From: UBA9160 sp035489755
Lineage (GTDB): Bacteria; Myxococcota_A; UBA9160
Length of the DNA stretch: 64,000 nucleotides
Direction of reading: 5' to 3'
Assembly (NCBI GenBank): GCA_035489755.1
Contig: DATGZK010000016.1
Span: 1 to 64,000, forward strand
Numbering within the stretch: the stretch's first letter is position 1; the number at the start of each line of letters is the position of its first letter. Below the pieces are notes generated by a model. The model worked only from the letters and a program-made list of their open reading frames with translations, had not been told where the DNA came from and made no database searches. This document shows, one piece after another, positions 1 to 8,528 of this stretch. The position numbers and the translations under genes were made by a program.

Positions 1-388
1 GTTTGGCTGCGACGGTGGTCTAGCCCACACCCTGGAGACCCAGGAGCAACACCGAGACAACGCCGCCAGCGCTCCTCGCGAGGCTCGGGTCAACGGGTCC
101 CATCAGTTCTGTGAGCTCCTGCTCACAGATCGCGACGAAATGCTGGCCCGGCGTCGCGCGGAGCTCGCGGCCGGCAGCGTCGCGAACCCGTGTCTCGACC
201 TTCTCGCCGAGGGCGCGGGCCCTTACGCGCTCAAGGAATCCCTTGACGACCGTGAAGTCGACGTCGGCCTCGAGCAGCGAGGCCCGAACATCGCGCAATG
301 CTTGGTCGATGTTTTCGTCTGTGAGTGCACGAACGCCGCGCAGATGTTCACGCGCGGCGCTAAAGCCCCGGCTCACAGTCTCGAGCAT
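1..388 (-). CDS. ffh: Signal recognition particle GTPase Ffh, N-terminal part, with in-frame TAG at the P-loop
   Basis: Ffh/SRP54 binds 4.5S RNA and signal sequences of nascent membrane proteins and docks with FtsY. The visible part is the four-helix N domain (starting MLETVSRGFSAAREHL, with ALRDVRASLLEADVDFTVV) and the beginning of the G domain. Reading on the minus strand, the Walker A region runs LLLGLQGVG, then TAG (positions 20-22), then TTVAAK. Family members have GKTT here, so the stop sits exactly on the invariant lysine codon; AAG to TAG is a single change. The gene runs off the window. The start ATG has GGAGGA five bases upstream. Because ffh is normally essential, a base-calling or assembly error is the likeliest explanation, but pseudogenisation or readthrough cannot be excluded from here. 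Confidence 0.9.
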
Positions 389-408
389 CGGTTCCTCCGG
401 AGGCGCCG

Positions 409-438
409 AGCATACGGAAGGCAGGGCAGGAGGGCCAA
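409..438 (-). promoter_or_regulatory. Probable sigma70-type promoter of ffh
   Basis: On the minus strand TTGGCC (438-433) is followed after 18 bases by TATGCT (414-409), about 20 bases before the ffh start and just upstream of its GGAGGA ribosome binding site. It lies back to back with the promoter of the biotin carboxylase gene. Confidence 0.5.
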
Positions 439-458
439 GGCGCCGTCTCGAAATCGGC

Positions 459-487
459 TTGGAGGCGATTGGCGGGGCGTGCTAAAC
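459..487 (+). promoter_or_regulatory. Possible promoter of the biotin carboxylase gene
   Basis: TTGGAG (459-464), a 17-base spacer and CTAAAC (482-487) lie so that the predicted transcription start falls at or next to the GTG at 496. The same short geometry is seen at several other genes in the window. The match to consensus is moderate. Confidence 0.35.
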
Positions 488-495
488 CGCGACGC

Positions 496-1848
496 GTGTT
501 CCGTCGGGTGCTGATTGCCAACCGGGGGGAAATCGCGCGACGCGTGATTCGCGCCTGCCGGGCGCTTGAGATCGAGACCGTGGCGGTGCACTCGGAGGCA
601 GACGCCGACGCCCCGCATGTACGCGAGGCCGACCTCGCGTACGCAATCGGGCCGCCGCCCGCCCGCGAGTCCTATCTCAAGCTGGAGGCGCTCCTGGGCG
701 CACTTCGTGCGAGCGGGGCAGACGCGGTCCACCCCGGCTACGGCTTCCTCTCGGAGAACGCGGCGTTCGCGCGCGCCGTGGGCGCCGCGGGCGCGACCTG
801 GATCGGTCCCTCGCCCGACGCCATCGCACAGATGGGTGACAAGGCGAAGGCACGCCTCCTCATGCGGGACGCGGGCGTGCCGGTCGTCCCGGGGAGCCCG
901 GTGGTCGCGGACGAGGAGGCCGCCCTGGCGGCGGCGCGCAGCCTCGGTTGGCCCGTCATGATCAAGGCCTCCGCCGGAGGCGGCGGGATCGGCATGGTTC
1001 CCTGTGAGACGGAGGCGGACCTGCGCAAAGGGTTTTCGAGCGCGGTGGCGCGTGCGCGGGGAGCGTTCGGGGACGGAGCGGTGTATCTCGAGCGCCTCGT
1101 TCATGGGGCCCGGCACATCGAGATCCAGATCGTGGCAGACCGCCGAGGCGCGACGATGCATTTGTTTGAGCGCGAGTGTTCGGTGCAGCGCCGACATCAG
1201 AAAGTGCTAGAGGAGGCACCGAGTTCCGCGGTCGACGAGGCGCTCCGGCAGGAGCTCGGGCGAGCGGCTGTGCAGGCCGCCCGCGCCATCGGCTACCACA
1301 ACGTTGGCACGGTGGAATTCTTGCTCGGCCCGGACCGAGAGTTCTTCTTCATGGAGATGAATACTCGGCTTCAGGTCGAGCACCCCGTCACCGAAATGAC
1401 GACGGGCATCGACCTGGTTGAGCTTCAGCTTCGCCTCGCGGCCGGGGAGTCGCTTGCGTTCACGCAATCCGACCTGCGCCAGAGTGGCCACGCGATCGAA
1501 CTGCGCATTTACGCGGAGGATCCGGCCAAGAACTTCCTGCCCTCTCCCGGCACGATCCGCAAGCTACGCTGGCCGGAGGCGACCGACGTACGCGTCGACG
1601 CGGGAGTGGTCGAGGGCACGAAGGTCACACCGTTTTACGACCCCCTGCTCGCGAAGATGATCGTCCATGCGCGTGACCGGACGCAGTGCATCGCGAAGGC
1701 ACGCGCTGCCGTGGGCGCCACGACCATCGAAGGGCTCAAAACCAACCTCTCCGTGCATGAAATGGTGCTGGACGATCCGGCATTTCAGCGCGGAGAGATC
1801 ACCATCAGCTACCTCGGCGCGCTCATGCAGCGCCAGCGCGCCCGCTGA
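496..1848 (+). CDS. Biotin carboxylase subunit (AccC/PycA type)
   Basis: ATP-grasp enzyme that carboxylates a biotin carrier protein with bicarbonate. The N-terminal biotin carboxylase fold starts at FRRVLIANRGEIARRVIRAC; the ATP-grasp domain contains a Gly-rich loop GGGGIGM at about residues 161-167 and the EMNTRLQVEHPVTEM active-site block at about 287-301. From GTG 496 the protein is 450 aa, close to E. coli AccC (449). An in-frame TTG at 469, preceded by GGAGG only three bases away, would add nine residues; I prefer 496 because it agrees with family starts. Most relatives have Arg in the Gly-rich loop (GGGGRGM) where this protein has Ile. No carboxyltransferase gene is adjacent, so acetyl-CoA, propionyl-CoA or another substrate cannot be told apart. 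Confidence 0.88.
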   Translation: MFRRVLIANRGEIARRVIRACRALEIETVAVHSEADADAPHVREADLAYAIGPPPARESYLKLEALLGALRASGADAVHPGYGFLSENAAFARAVGAAGATWIGPSPDAIAQMGDKAKARLLMRDAGVPVVPGSPVVADEEAALAAARSLGWPVMIKASAGGGGIGMVPCETEADLRKGFSSAVARARGAFGDGAVYLERLVHGARHIEIQIVADRRGATMHLFERECSVQRRHQKVLEEAPSSAVDEALRQELGRAAVQAARAIGYHNVGTVEFLLGPDREFFFMEMNTRLQVEHPVTEMTTGIDLVELQLRLAAGESLAFTQSDLRQSGHAIELRIYAEDPAKNFLPSPGTIRKLRWPEATDVRVDAGVVEGTKVTPFYDPLLAKMIVHARDRTQCIAKARAAVGATTIEGLKTNLSVHEMVLDDPAFQRGEITISYLGALMQRQRAR

Positions 1849-1870
1849 GCGCGCAAAGGAGGGAGAGGCC

Positions 1871-2086
1871 ATGGCGACCGAGGTCGAGGCGCAGATCACA
1901 GGCAGCGTTTGGAAGATCGAGAAAGTCGTGGGCGACGCGGTGCAAGAGGGCGACGTGCTGATCATCCTTGAGTCCATGAAGATGGAGATTCCGGTCGAGG
2001 CCCCGTGTGGGGGCCGGGTGAGCGAGATCCGGGTGCAGGAGGGGGCGAGCGTCGAAGAAGGCGCGGTCCTGGTGGTGATCGCGTGA
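1871..2086 (+). CDS. Minimal biotinyl carrier domain protein
   Basis: A 71-residue free-standing biotin-attachment domain. The biotinylation motif ESMKMEI lies at about residues 35-41, with K38 the expected biotinylated lysine, in a hammerhead beta-barrel flanked by short strands (QITGSVWKIEKVVGDAVQEG and GGRVSEIRVQEGASV). It lacks the N-terminal extension and Pro/Ala linker of AccB. A strong ribosome binding site, AAAGGAGGG at about 1856-1864, precedes ATG 1871. It directly follows the biotin carboxylase gene by 22 bases and is almost certainly its carboxyl carrier partner. Lipoyl function is unlikely because of the EsMKM sequence. Confidence 0.9.
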   Translation: MATEVEAQITGSVWKIEKVVGDAVQEGDVLIILESMKMEIPVEAPCGGRVSEIRVQEGASVEEGAVLVVIA

Positions 2087-2096
2087 GGCGCCGGAT

Positions 2097-2945
2097 GTGC
2101 TCGGCGCAGTGAAGGCTCGGCTGCTCGGGGCTGCGGACCGCGAGGACGCCGCACGGTTCTTGGCGGCGGACGCACAGAGCAATCTATTCCTGCTTGACCT
2201 CGTGCTCGGTCTGGGTTCGCCGCCCACACCAGGGGAAGCAGCGGCAGAACTCTGGGGCGCTTGGCGCCGGCGCACCCTGCTCGGCGTGGCGGCCCTGCGG
2301 CCCTGTGTCGTGCTCGCCGCGCAGCTGCCGCCGGCAGTGCTCGAGGTGCTCACCGCGGTCCTGGCCGGTGTGGAGAGCGGGCTCATCAAGAGCTCGATCG
2401 AGAGCGCCAACCTGCTCTGGCGCAGGCTTGAGGCGCGCGGACGTCATGCGCTGGTAGATCGCGTCGAGCGCGCGTACGCGTTGCGCCCGGGCGACGCACG
2501 ACTGCTGGATCCCCCGTCAGGCGCACGGATCCGGTCGGCGTCCGCCAACGACCTCGACGCTCTGGTCGAGGCCGCACGCGCGAGCCTGCGTGAGGAGCAG
2601 CGGCCCGATCCGTTCGACGGGGATCCGGAGGGCTTCCGCCGCTGGGTGCGCGGTCGCCTGCCGCGCGCTCAGGTGATCGAACAAGGCGGCTCCATCGTGT
2701 TCGTCGGCTACGCCGACGTGCGCCGAACGCAGGGCTGGCTTCTCCAGGGCGTGTATACCTGGCCTGCGGCACGCCGTCGTGGTTTCGCATCGGCGGGCGT
2801 GTCGTCGCTTTGCCGCACCGCCTTCGAGGCCCGCACCGAGCACGTGCAGCTCTCGGTGGTCGACGGAAACGAGGCGGGCGGGAGCCTCTACGCGAAGCTC
2901 GGCTTCCGACCCTTCGCGAGCCTACGCACCATCCTTTTCGCATAA
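2097..2945 (+). CDS. GNAT-family N-acetyltransferase, two-domain
   Basis: Probable acyl-CoA-dependent N-acyltransferase of 282 aa. The C-terminal half carries the GNAT core: the acetyl-CoA-binding loop around VYTWPAARRRGFASAG (about residues 218-233, matching the Q/RxxGxG/A motif A) and the late GGSLYAKLGFRPF motif. The N-terminal 130 residues are a separate, less conserved module, resembling the arrangement of GNAT proteins with an extra N-terminal domain. The start is taken as GTG 2097, ten bases after the biotinyl gene; GTG 2109 is an alternative. It probably shares a transcript with the carboxylase genes. The substrate cannot be predicted. Confidence 0.7.
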   Translation: MLGAVKARLLGAADREDAARFLAADAQSNLFLLDLVLGLGSPPTPGEAAAELWGAWRRRTLLGVAALRPCVVLAAQLPPAVLEVLTAVLAGVESGLIKSSIESANLLWRRLEARGRHALVDRVERAYALRPGDARLLDPPSGARIRSASANDLDALVEAARASLREEQRPDPFDGDPEGFRRWVRGRLPRAQVIEQGGSIVFVGYADVRRTQGWLLQGVYTWPAARRRGFASAGVSSLCRTAFEARTEHVQLSVVDGNEAGGSLYAKLGFRPFASLRTILFA

Positions 2946-2950
2946 CCGGG

Positions 2951-2980
2951 TTGATCCGCGAATCAGCCGTCGGCTAGGAT
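2951..2980 (+). promoter_or_regulatory. Probable promoter of the SDR gene
   Basis: TTGATC (2951-2956) and TAGGAT (2975-2980) are separated by 18 bases, followed by a short leader with GAGAGGAG in front of ATG 3008. Confidence 0.5.
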
Positions 2981-3007
2981 GCGCCCTCCACAGAGAGGAG
3001 AACCCCC

Positions 3008-3862
3008 ATGGGCTTGCTCGACGGAAAGGTTGCGATCGTGACGGGCGCGGGCGGTGGCATCGGACGTGAGCATGCGCTCGCCTTGGCCGCCGAGGGCGCG
3101 AAGCTTCTGATCAACGACTTGGGCGGCACGCGGGACGGATCGGGCGTGGGGAGCCAGCGCATGGCCGACCATGTGGCCGAGGAGATCCGTGCCGCGGGCG
3201 GTGAAGCCGCCGCGAACTACGACAGCGTGGCGACCATCGCGGGGGGGCAGAATATCCTGAAAAGCGCGCTTGCCGCGTTCGGCAAGGTCGACATCCTCGT
3301 CAACAACGCCGGAATTCTGCGCGACAAGACCCTCTCGAAGATGGAAGAGGAGCAGTGGGATATCGTGAACGCGGTTCACCTCAAGGGGACCTTCTGTGTC
3401 ACCCAGCCGATCTTCAACCACATGCGCGAGCGCGGTGAGGGTGGCGTCATCATCAACACCTCTTCGACCTCGGGGCTTGAGGGGAATTTCGGGCAGTGCA
3501 ATTACGGTGCAGCGAAGGCCGGGATTTGGGGCTTCTCGCGGTGTCTCGCCCTCGAGGGCAAGAAGAGCAACATCCGGGTATTCGTGCTGGCGCCGGTCGC
3601 ACACACACGCCTGACCGAGGATCTGCCCTTCTTCCAGACGGAGGAGACCAAGGCGCGAATGGACCCGAAGCTCGTGTCCCCGCTCGTCGTCTTCCTCGCC
3701 AGCGAGCTCGCGAAGGACCTGACAGGCCGCACGTTCTTCGTCGGTGGTGGAACGATCGCGGAGATGAAGATGGTGCGCGGCGAGGGTGCGACGAAGAAGG
3801 AGAATGGCGGTCTCTGGACGCCGCGGGAGATCGCACAAAGCATCGACAAGATCCTCGCCTGA
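3008..3862 (+). CDS. Short-chain dehydrogenase, HSD17B4/3-hydroxyacyl-CoA dehydrogenase-like
   Basis: Classical NAD(P)-dependent SDR of 284 aa. The Rossmann glycine motif TGAGGGIG is at residues 13-20, NNAG at about 100, the catalytic Ser in the NTSSTSG segment (about 149-153), and Tyr166/Lys170 in YGAAK. The sequence after the first strand (LLINDLGGTRDGSG and EIRAAGGEA) resembles the dehydrogenase domain of peroxisomal multifunctional enzyme type 2, which oxidises 3-hydroxyacyl-CoA in beta-oxidation, but the MaoC hydratase and SCP2 domains are absent. The exact substrate is inferred only. A good ribosome binding site (GAGAGGAG) precedes the ATG. The gene appears to have its own promoter. Confidence 0.82.
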   Translation: MGLLDGKVAIVTGAGGGIGREHALALAAEGAKLLINDLGGTRDGSGVGSQRMADHVAEEIRAAGGEAAANYDSVATIAGGQNILKSALAAFGKVDILVNNAGILRDKTLSKMEEEQWDIVNAVHLKGTFCVTQPIFNHMRERGEGGVIINTSSTSGLEGNFGQCNYGAAKAGIWGFSRCLALEGKKSNIRVFVLAPVAHTRLTEDLPFFQTEETKARMDPKLVSPLVVFLASELAKDLTGRTFFVGGGTIAEMKMVRGEGATKKENGGLWTPREIAQSIDKILA

Positions 3863-3889
3863 GGCTGCGCGCAGGTGGGGCGGGCGACA

Positions 3890-3918
3890 TTGCTCGCCCC
3901 CCACCCGCGTGGTACACC
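3890..3918 (+). promoter_or_regulatory. Possible promoter of plsB
   Basis: TTGCTC (3890-3895), a 17-base spacer and TACACC (3913-3918) precede ATG 3929 by only 10 bases, implying a very short or absent 5' leader. No ribosome binding site is visible before that ATG, which fits. Confidence 0.4.
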
Positions 3919-3928
3919 TCGGCCCATC

Positions 3929-6568
3929 ATGTCGGAGCGGCCGCTCGCCCCGCATCGCGTCGCCACCAGGATCTCTTCCCTCGCCGATCCGTTCTCGGCG
4001 ATGACGCCTCGCTTCAACCTCTTCTTCCGCTGGTTTGAAAAGCGCTTCTTCGGTCACTTTGACCTCGACGACGACACGGTGGGAAGGCTGCGAGAGCTCG
4101 AATCCCGCGGTTCCGTGGTGTACGTGATGCGCTACGCAAGCCGCCTCGATTACTTCCTGTTCAATGTCCTCTTCCTGCGCGAGGGATTGCGCCTTTCCGG
4201 CTTCGCAAACGGTGTGCGTTTCTATTACTACCGACCGGTGCTTGAGGCGATCCGTCTCGGCCTGCGCCGGCTGCGTGGCGTTTTGCGCGAGGGTCGCGGA
4301 AGGGACGGCGGGGGCGCCGAGCGCGAGCACGCCCGCCAGCTCGTGCTCGCCGGCGAGTCCCAATTCTTGTTTCTCCGCACGGCGCGGCTCACGTCATGGC
4401 TGCGAGGCCGACGCCACGCCTTGGAGGTCGGCAAGCAGGAGCTCGACAATCTCGAGGAGGTGGTTCGGGCCGTGTGGAGCGCCGAGCGGCCAACGTTCCT
4501 GGTTCCCTTGGCGCTCTTCTGGCGCAAGGGACCGCGCTCCGAGCGCCGCTTCTTGAACCTGGCGTACGGCGGACCGACACGCCCCTCGGACGTGGCGAAG
4601 GTGGTCGGCTTCCTCACCACCTACCGCGGACTCTTCGTGAAGGTGGGCGAGCCGATCGATCTGCGCGCTTTCATCGATGAGCGCCGGCAGGAAGGCGAGA
4701 CCGCGATCACCCGCAAGGTGCGCCGCTCTTTGCTCATCTTCCTGTACCGCGAGGAAAAGGTGGTCGAGGGCCCGACGCTCCGGCCGCCCCACAAGATCCA
4801 GGAGAGCGTGCTTGGCGACGCGCATGTGCGCTCCGCGGTGGAGGCGGTCGCGCGCGAGCGTGGGATCGGGATCGAGGCGGCGTGGAGAGAGGCGGAAAAG
4901 GATTTCCGAGAGATCGCCGCTCACATGAACTCGACTTTTCTCGCCCTGCTCAACGTGGCGGTGAACTCCATCTTCAAGCGACTTTTCGCGTCCATTGAGG
5001 TGAATGGCCTCGAAAAAGTCGCCGAGTACGCGAAGCGCCATCCCCTCGTCCTCGTGCCGAGCCATCGCTCCTACTTCGATTTCCTGATTCTTTCGTGGCT
5101 CTTCTACAGGAACCACCTCGTGCCCCCCCACATCGCGGCGCGCGAGAACATGGGTTTTGGTCCCTTTGGCTTCCTTTTTCGCCGCGCAGGCGCGTTCTTT
5201 CTCCGGCGCTCGTTCGACGATCCGCTCTACAAGGAGGTGTTTCGCCGCTACATCGCGTATCTGGTGAAGGAGGGTTTCACCCAGGAGTTCTTCATCGAGG
5301 GTGGTCGCTCGCGCACCGGCAAGACATTGGTGCCCCGCCTCGGCATGCTCTCCTGGGACGTGGAAGCCTTCCTGGCGGGTAGCCGACGAGACCTCTTCTT
5401 TGTGCCGATCGCCATCAACTACGAGCGCTTGGTCGAAGAGGGCGCGATGGTCGACGAGCTCGAGGGTGGCGAGAAGGTCAACGAAAGTACGCTCGGCCTG
5501 CTGCGCGCGCGCAAGTACCTGCGGCGGCGCTTCGGCAGTGTCTTTCTGAATTTTGGCGAGCCGATCTCTCTCGCCGAGGCGATGGGTCCCGACCGGGCGC
5601 TGTTCGCAGCGGCCGAGACGCCTGAGCTGGAGATCGCGAAGCGCCGCTTCATCGAAGGCCTCGGCAACCGGATTGTCGAGCGTATCAATTGGGCAACGGT
5701 TGCGAACGCCACTTCTGTGGCGGCAAGCGCGCTCTTGGGTACGCCTGCGCGCGGCCTGTTCCGACACGAGCTGGTGGCCCGCATGCAGGAGATCATCGAG
5801 CTTTTGCGGCTGCAGGACGTGCGGCTCACGCCCGCACTGGAGCGCGACCGGGACGATTTCCGGGAGTCGACGGCATTCTTGTTGCGCGCCGATCTGATCC
5901 GCACGGCGCAAGATCCTCGGGGCGAGCTGCTGTATTTCGAGGAGGCGCGACGCCGCGCCCTCGACTTCTACCGCAACGGAATCCTTCACTTCCTGGTGAC
6001 CCCCAGCTTTATGGCGCGCCGCCTCCTGGCCGGGACCGCCGCGTCCGAGCTGCGCGAGGACCTCGGTTTCTGGCTGGAGCTCTTCTACCAGGAGTTCTTC
6101 GTACCGCGCGGGGAGCTCATGGCCGCGCACCTCGAGGCGTTCGCCGACTACTTCGAACGCAAGGGCGTGATCGCCAGGCGGGGGGAGCGGCTCGAAGTCG
6201 CCGAGAAAGGGGCTCCCTACCTGCGCTTCCTCGCCGAGCAGACCCGGGGCATGCTCGAGGTGTACTACGCCGCGATGGACGCCGTGCTGGCCGCGGACGA
6301 GGTCGTGACGGGCCGCCGCATCTCGCTCCGCGTCCAGGAGCAGTTCGAGCGGGCGCAGCTTTTGGGCGAGGTATCGAGGCGCGAAGCAGCGAACCCGGTG
6401 ACCTTCGCCAACGCCATCGATGTGTTCGTACGGCGCGGCATTCTCGACCGTACGAGGGCGGAGGCGGGGCGTGACAGCACCCGCGACTCCCTCTACACGC
6501 GTGGCCCTGCGTTTGAGGAGCTCGCCCTTCTGCGCGCGCGTCTGGCGGCCGCTCTCGGTGCTCGGTAG
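3929..6568 (+). CDS. plsB: Glycerol-3-phosphate 1-O-acyltransferase, PlsB-like
   Basis: Membrane-associated enzyme that puts the first acyl chain on glycerol-3-phosphate in phospholipid synthesis; 879 aa, in the size range of long PlsB proteins (E. coli 807). The catalytic HX4D motif is HRSYFD at about residues 379-384, block III is GGRSRTGK at about 458-465 in FIEGGRSRTGKTLVPRLGM, and block IV is FVPIAINYERL. A less conserved N-terminal region of about 300 residues and a C-terminal helical region of about 280 residues flank the acyltransferase domain. ATG 3929 was chosen because a promoter-like element lies immediately upstream; an in-frame GTG at 3875 would add 18 residues. hisI begins 13 bases after the stop. 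Confidence 0.85.
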   Translation: MSERPLAPHRVATRISSLADPFSAMTPRFNLFFRWFEKRFFGHFDLDDDTVGRLRELESRGSVVYVMRYASRLDYFLFNVLFLREGLRLSGFANGVRFYYYRPVLEAIRLGLRRLRGVLREGRGRDGGGAEREHARQLVLAGESQFLFLRTARLTSWLRGRRHALEVGKQELDNLEEVVRAVWSAERPTFLVPLALFWRKGPRSERRFLNLAYGGPTRPSDVAKVVGFLTTYRGLFVKVGEPIDLRAFIDERRQEGETAITRKVRRSLLIFLYREEKVVEGPTLRPPHKIQESVLGDAHVRSAVEAVARERGIGIEAAWREAEKDFREIAAHMNSTFLALLNVAVNSIFKRLFASIEVNGLEKVAEYAKRHPLVLVPSHRSYFDFLILSWLFYRNHLVPPHIAARENMGFGPFGFLFRRAGAFFLRRSFDDPLYKEVFRRYIAYLVKEGFTQEFFIEGGRSRTGKTLVPRLGMLSWDVEAFLAGSRRDLFFVPIAINYERLVEEGAMVDELEGGEKVNESTLGLLRARKYLRRRFGSVFLNFGEPISLAEAMGPDRALFAAAETPELEIAKRRFIEGLGNRIVERINWATVANATSVAASALLGTPARGLFRHELVARMQEIIELLRLQDVRLTPALERDRDDFRESTAFLLRADLIRTAQDPRGELLYFEEARRRALDFYRNGILHFLVTPSFMARRLLAGTAASELREDLGFWLELFYQEFFVPRGELMAAHLEAFADYFERKGVIARRGERLEVAEKGAPYLRFLAEQTRGMLEVYYAAMDAVLAADEVVTGRRISLRVQEQFERAQLLGEVSRREAANPVTFANAIDVFVRRGILDRTRAEAGRDSTRDSLYTRGPAFEELALLRARLAAALGAR

Positions 6569-6581
6569 CCTCGAATTCCCC

Positions 6582-6971
6582 ATGGAACTGCTCGATTCCA
6601 TCGACTTCGCGAAGGGCAATGGCCTTGTCACGGCGATCGCTCAGGACGCGTCCTCCGGCGAGATCCTGATGGTGGCCCACATGAATCCGGAGTCGCTTCG
6701 CAAGACCCTCGAGACGGGCGAGGCGTTCTACTGGAGCCGGAACCGGGGCCTGTGGCACAAGGGTGAGGAGAGCGGAAACACCCAGCTCGTGCGCGAGTTG
6801 CGGATTGATTGCGACGGTGATGCCGTGCTGCTCCGGGTCGAACAGCGGGGAGGCGCCGCCTGCCACACTGGAAAGCGGAGCTGCTTTTTCCGGCGCCGGG
6901 ACGGCGCGGGATGGACCGACGATGGCACGCGGATCTTCGACCCCGAGAAGGTGTACGGCAAGGGCAAATGA
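6582..6971 (+). CDS. hisI: Phosphoribosyl-AMP cyclohydrolase HisI
   Basis: Third step of histidine synthesis: opens the adenine ring of phosphoribosyl-AMP. The protein is 129 aa, single-domain, without the HisE pyrophosphohydrolase half found in enterobacteria. Diagnostic segments are MVAHMNPESL, GEAFYWSRNRGLWHKGEESGNTQ and the metal-binding block DCDGDAVLL with ACHTGKRSCF, which carries the expected Asp triad and Cys residues. Its TGA overlaps the ATG of hisG (ATGA), so the two are probably translationally coupled. The start ATG 6582 has no strong ribosome binding site and is close behind plsB. No other his gene lies in the window. Confidence 0.93.
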   Translation: MELLDSIDFAKGNGLVTAIAQDASSGEILMVAHMNPESLRKTLETGEAFYWSRNRGLWHKGEESGNTQLVRELRIDCDGDAVLLRVEQRGGAACHTGKRSCFFRRRDGAGWTDDGTRIFDPEKVYGKGK

Positions 6972-7855
6972 CGACACGCACCACCCCCAAGCTGCGTCTT
7001 GGCTTGCCGAAGGGCAGTCTTCAGGACACCACGGGCAAGCTGCTCGCCCTTGCCGGATACCGGGTCAATTTCTCAGGCCGTTCCTACTACCCGGAGATCG
7101 ACGACGCCGAGATCGATTGCATCTTGATCCGCGCGCAGGAGATGGCGCGCTACGTCGAGCAGGGGGTGATGGACTGCGGGATCACCGGTCTCGACTGGGT
7201 GCTCGAGAACCGCGCCAAGGTGAAAGAGCTGGCCGATTTGAACGCGCCCTGGCCGAACTACCGGCCCGTGCGCTGGGTGCTCGCGGTGAAGGAGAGCTCT
7301 GCCTTTAACAGCGTGAAGGATCTCCAAGGAAAGCGCATCGCGACCGAAGGCGTCGGGCTCACTGAGCGCTACCTGACCGAGCACGGGGTGAAAGCGGAGG
7401 TCGAGTTCTCCTGGGGTGCCACGGAGGTGAAGCCACCGATTCTCGCGGACGCCATTGTCGACATCACGGAGACCGGACACGGCCTGCGCGCCAATGAGCT
7501 GCGAGTCTTGGACACCGTGCTGGTCACCACCCCGCGCTTCATTGCCAATCTGGATGCCTACGACGACGAGTGGAAGCGCCGCAAGATGGATGGGCTCGTG
7601 CTGCTCCTCAAGGGTGCGATCAATGCCGCCGACCGCGTGGGCCTCATGATGAACGTGCCCCGGGACCGACTGCAAAAGGTGATTGAGCTGCTCCCCGCGC
7701 TCGCCACGCCGACCATTTCCGCCCTGGCCGACGACCGTTGGGTCGCCGTGAACACGATCGTCGGGGAGCGGCTCGTGCGCGAGCTTCTGCCGCGGCTTTC
7801 CGAGGCCGGTGCACAGGGCATTGTCGAGTATCCCCTGAACAAGATCGTGGAGTAG
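6968..7855 (+). CDS. hisG: ATP phosphoribosyltransferase HisG, long form
   Basis: First and usually feedback-controlled enzyme of histidine synthesis, joining ATP and PRPP. At 295 aa it is the long HisG type with a C-terminal ACT-like regulatory domain (about residues 220-295, GLMMNVPRDRLQKVIELLPAL), so it should not need HisZ. The catalytic part shows LRLGLPKGSLQ at the N terminus, the PRPP-binding region around DAIVDITETGHGLRAN and GVMDCGITGLDW. It overlaps hisI by four bases. A small hisI-hisG pair separate from a main his operon is consistent with a scattered his pathway, as in many deltaproteobacteria. Confidence 0.93.
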   Translation: MTTRTTPKLRLGLPKGSLQDTTGKLLALAGYRVNFSGRSYYPEIDDAEIDCILIRAQEMARYVEQGVMDCGITGLDWVLENRAKVKELADLNAPWPNYRPVRWVLAVKESSAFNSVKDLQGKRIATEGVGLTERYLTEHGVKAEVEFSWGATEVKPPILADAIVDITETGHGLRANELRVLDTVLVTTPRFIANLDAYDDEWKRRKMDGLVLLLKGAINAADRVGLMMNVPRDRLQKVIELLPALATPTISALADDRWVAVNTIVGERLVRELLPRLSEAGAQGIVEYPLNKIVE

Positions 7856-7907
7856 CGGTCTGCGCGCCGACCTGCGCGCGCTCGGGCGTCTCTCCCGTGC
7901 CCCGCTG

Positions 7908-8468
7908 GTGTATGCAAAGCTCGCCTGGTGGGGGCTCGCAGCGCCGCGTGTCGTCGAGCGCACCCCGCTGGTCGTTGTCCAGGGCATCGTGCGCTCGGAG
8001 CGGGGGGAGCTCTTGCTGGCGGCGCGGAGCGATCTGCGGGGCTGGGAGCTCCCCGGTGGGACACCGGAGCGTGGCGAGGCCCTGGAGGACGCGCTCCGCC
8101 GAGAGCTCCACGAAGAGACCGGTCTCCATGTGAGCGTCGAGCGCGTGGTCGGCGACTACGTCCGCAGCGGTTTCCGGCCCCATACGGCGCGGGTGTATCT
8201 GTGCCAGGCAGCGGGCGGCCGCCTCCGGCCGAGCCATGAAACACTCGCGCTGCGCTGGTTCGATCCCGAGGCCCTTCCGGACACCCTCTTCCCGTGGTAC
8301 CGCGCACCGATCGCGGACGCGTTCGGCGCGCCGAGCGCTCCAGTGACGCGACACGAGCACCACGGGCTCTCTTCAATCTTCGCGGGCTTGGCCATCGATT
8401 TGAAGACCCGGGTGCGCGGAATCGAGGGCGAGGCGAACGTTCAGGGCCGGCGGGAAATCCGCGACTAG
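7908..8468 (+). CDS. Nudix hydrolase
   Basis: Hydrolase of nucleoside diphosphate-linked compounds. The complete Nudix box GX5EX7REUXEEXGU is present at residues 50-73 (GGTPERGEALE, then RRELHEETGL), providing the metal-binding glutamates. Total length is 186 aa. GTG 7908 is used as start; the frame is open upstream with protein-like sequence but only non-standard start codons, so the N terminus is uncertain. It lies 52 bases after hisG on the same strand and may be cotranscribed. The tail after about residue 150 is not part of the fold. The substrate is unknown. Confidence 0.8.
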   Translation: MYAKLAWWGLAAPRVVERTPLVVVQGIVRSERGELLLAARSDLRGWELPGGTPERGEALEDALRRELHEETGLHVSVERVVGDYVRSGFRPHTARVYLCQAAGGRLRPSHETLALRWFDPEALPDTLFPWYRAPIADAFGAPSAPVTRHEHHGLSSIFAGLAIDLKTRVRGIEGEANVQGRREIRD

Positions 8469-8491
8469 GGCTCTAGGGCGCGCGACACGCA

Positions 8492-8509
8492 GGGAGGAGA
8501 GAGCCTCCC
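8492..8509. terminator. Stem-loop between convergent genes
   Basis: GGGAGG (8492-8497) and CCTCCC (8504-8509) form a 6-bp stem with an AGAGAG loop between the ends of the converging Nudix and zinc-ribbon genes. There is no T-tract on either side, so intrinsic termination is only a possibility. Confidence 0.25.
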
Positions 8510-8528
8510 GGCGAGAGTGCTCGGCGGT

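Noticed and set aside
4394..6631. A 745-codon open frame antisense to plsB.
   Set aside because: Product of GC-rich third positions; no domain, and the opposite strand encodes a clear acyltransferase.
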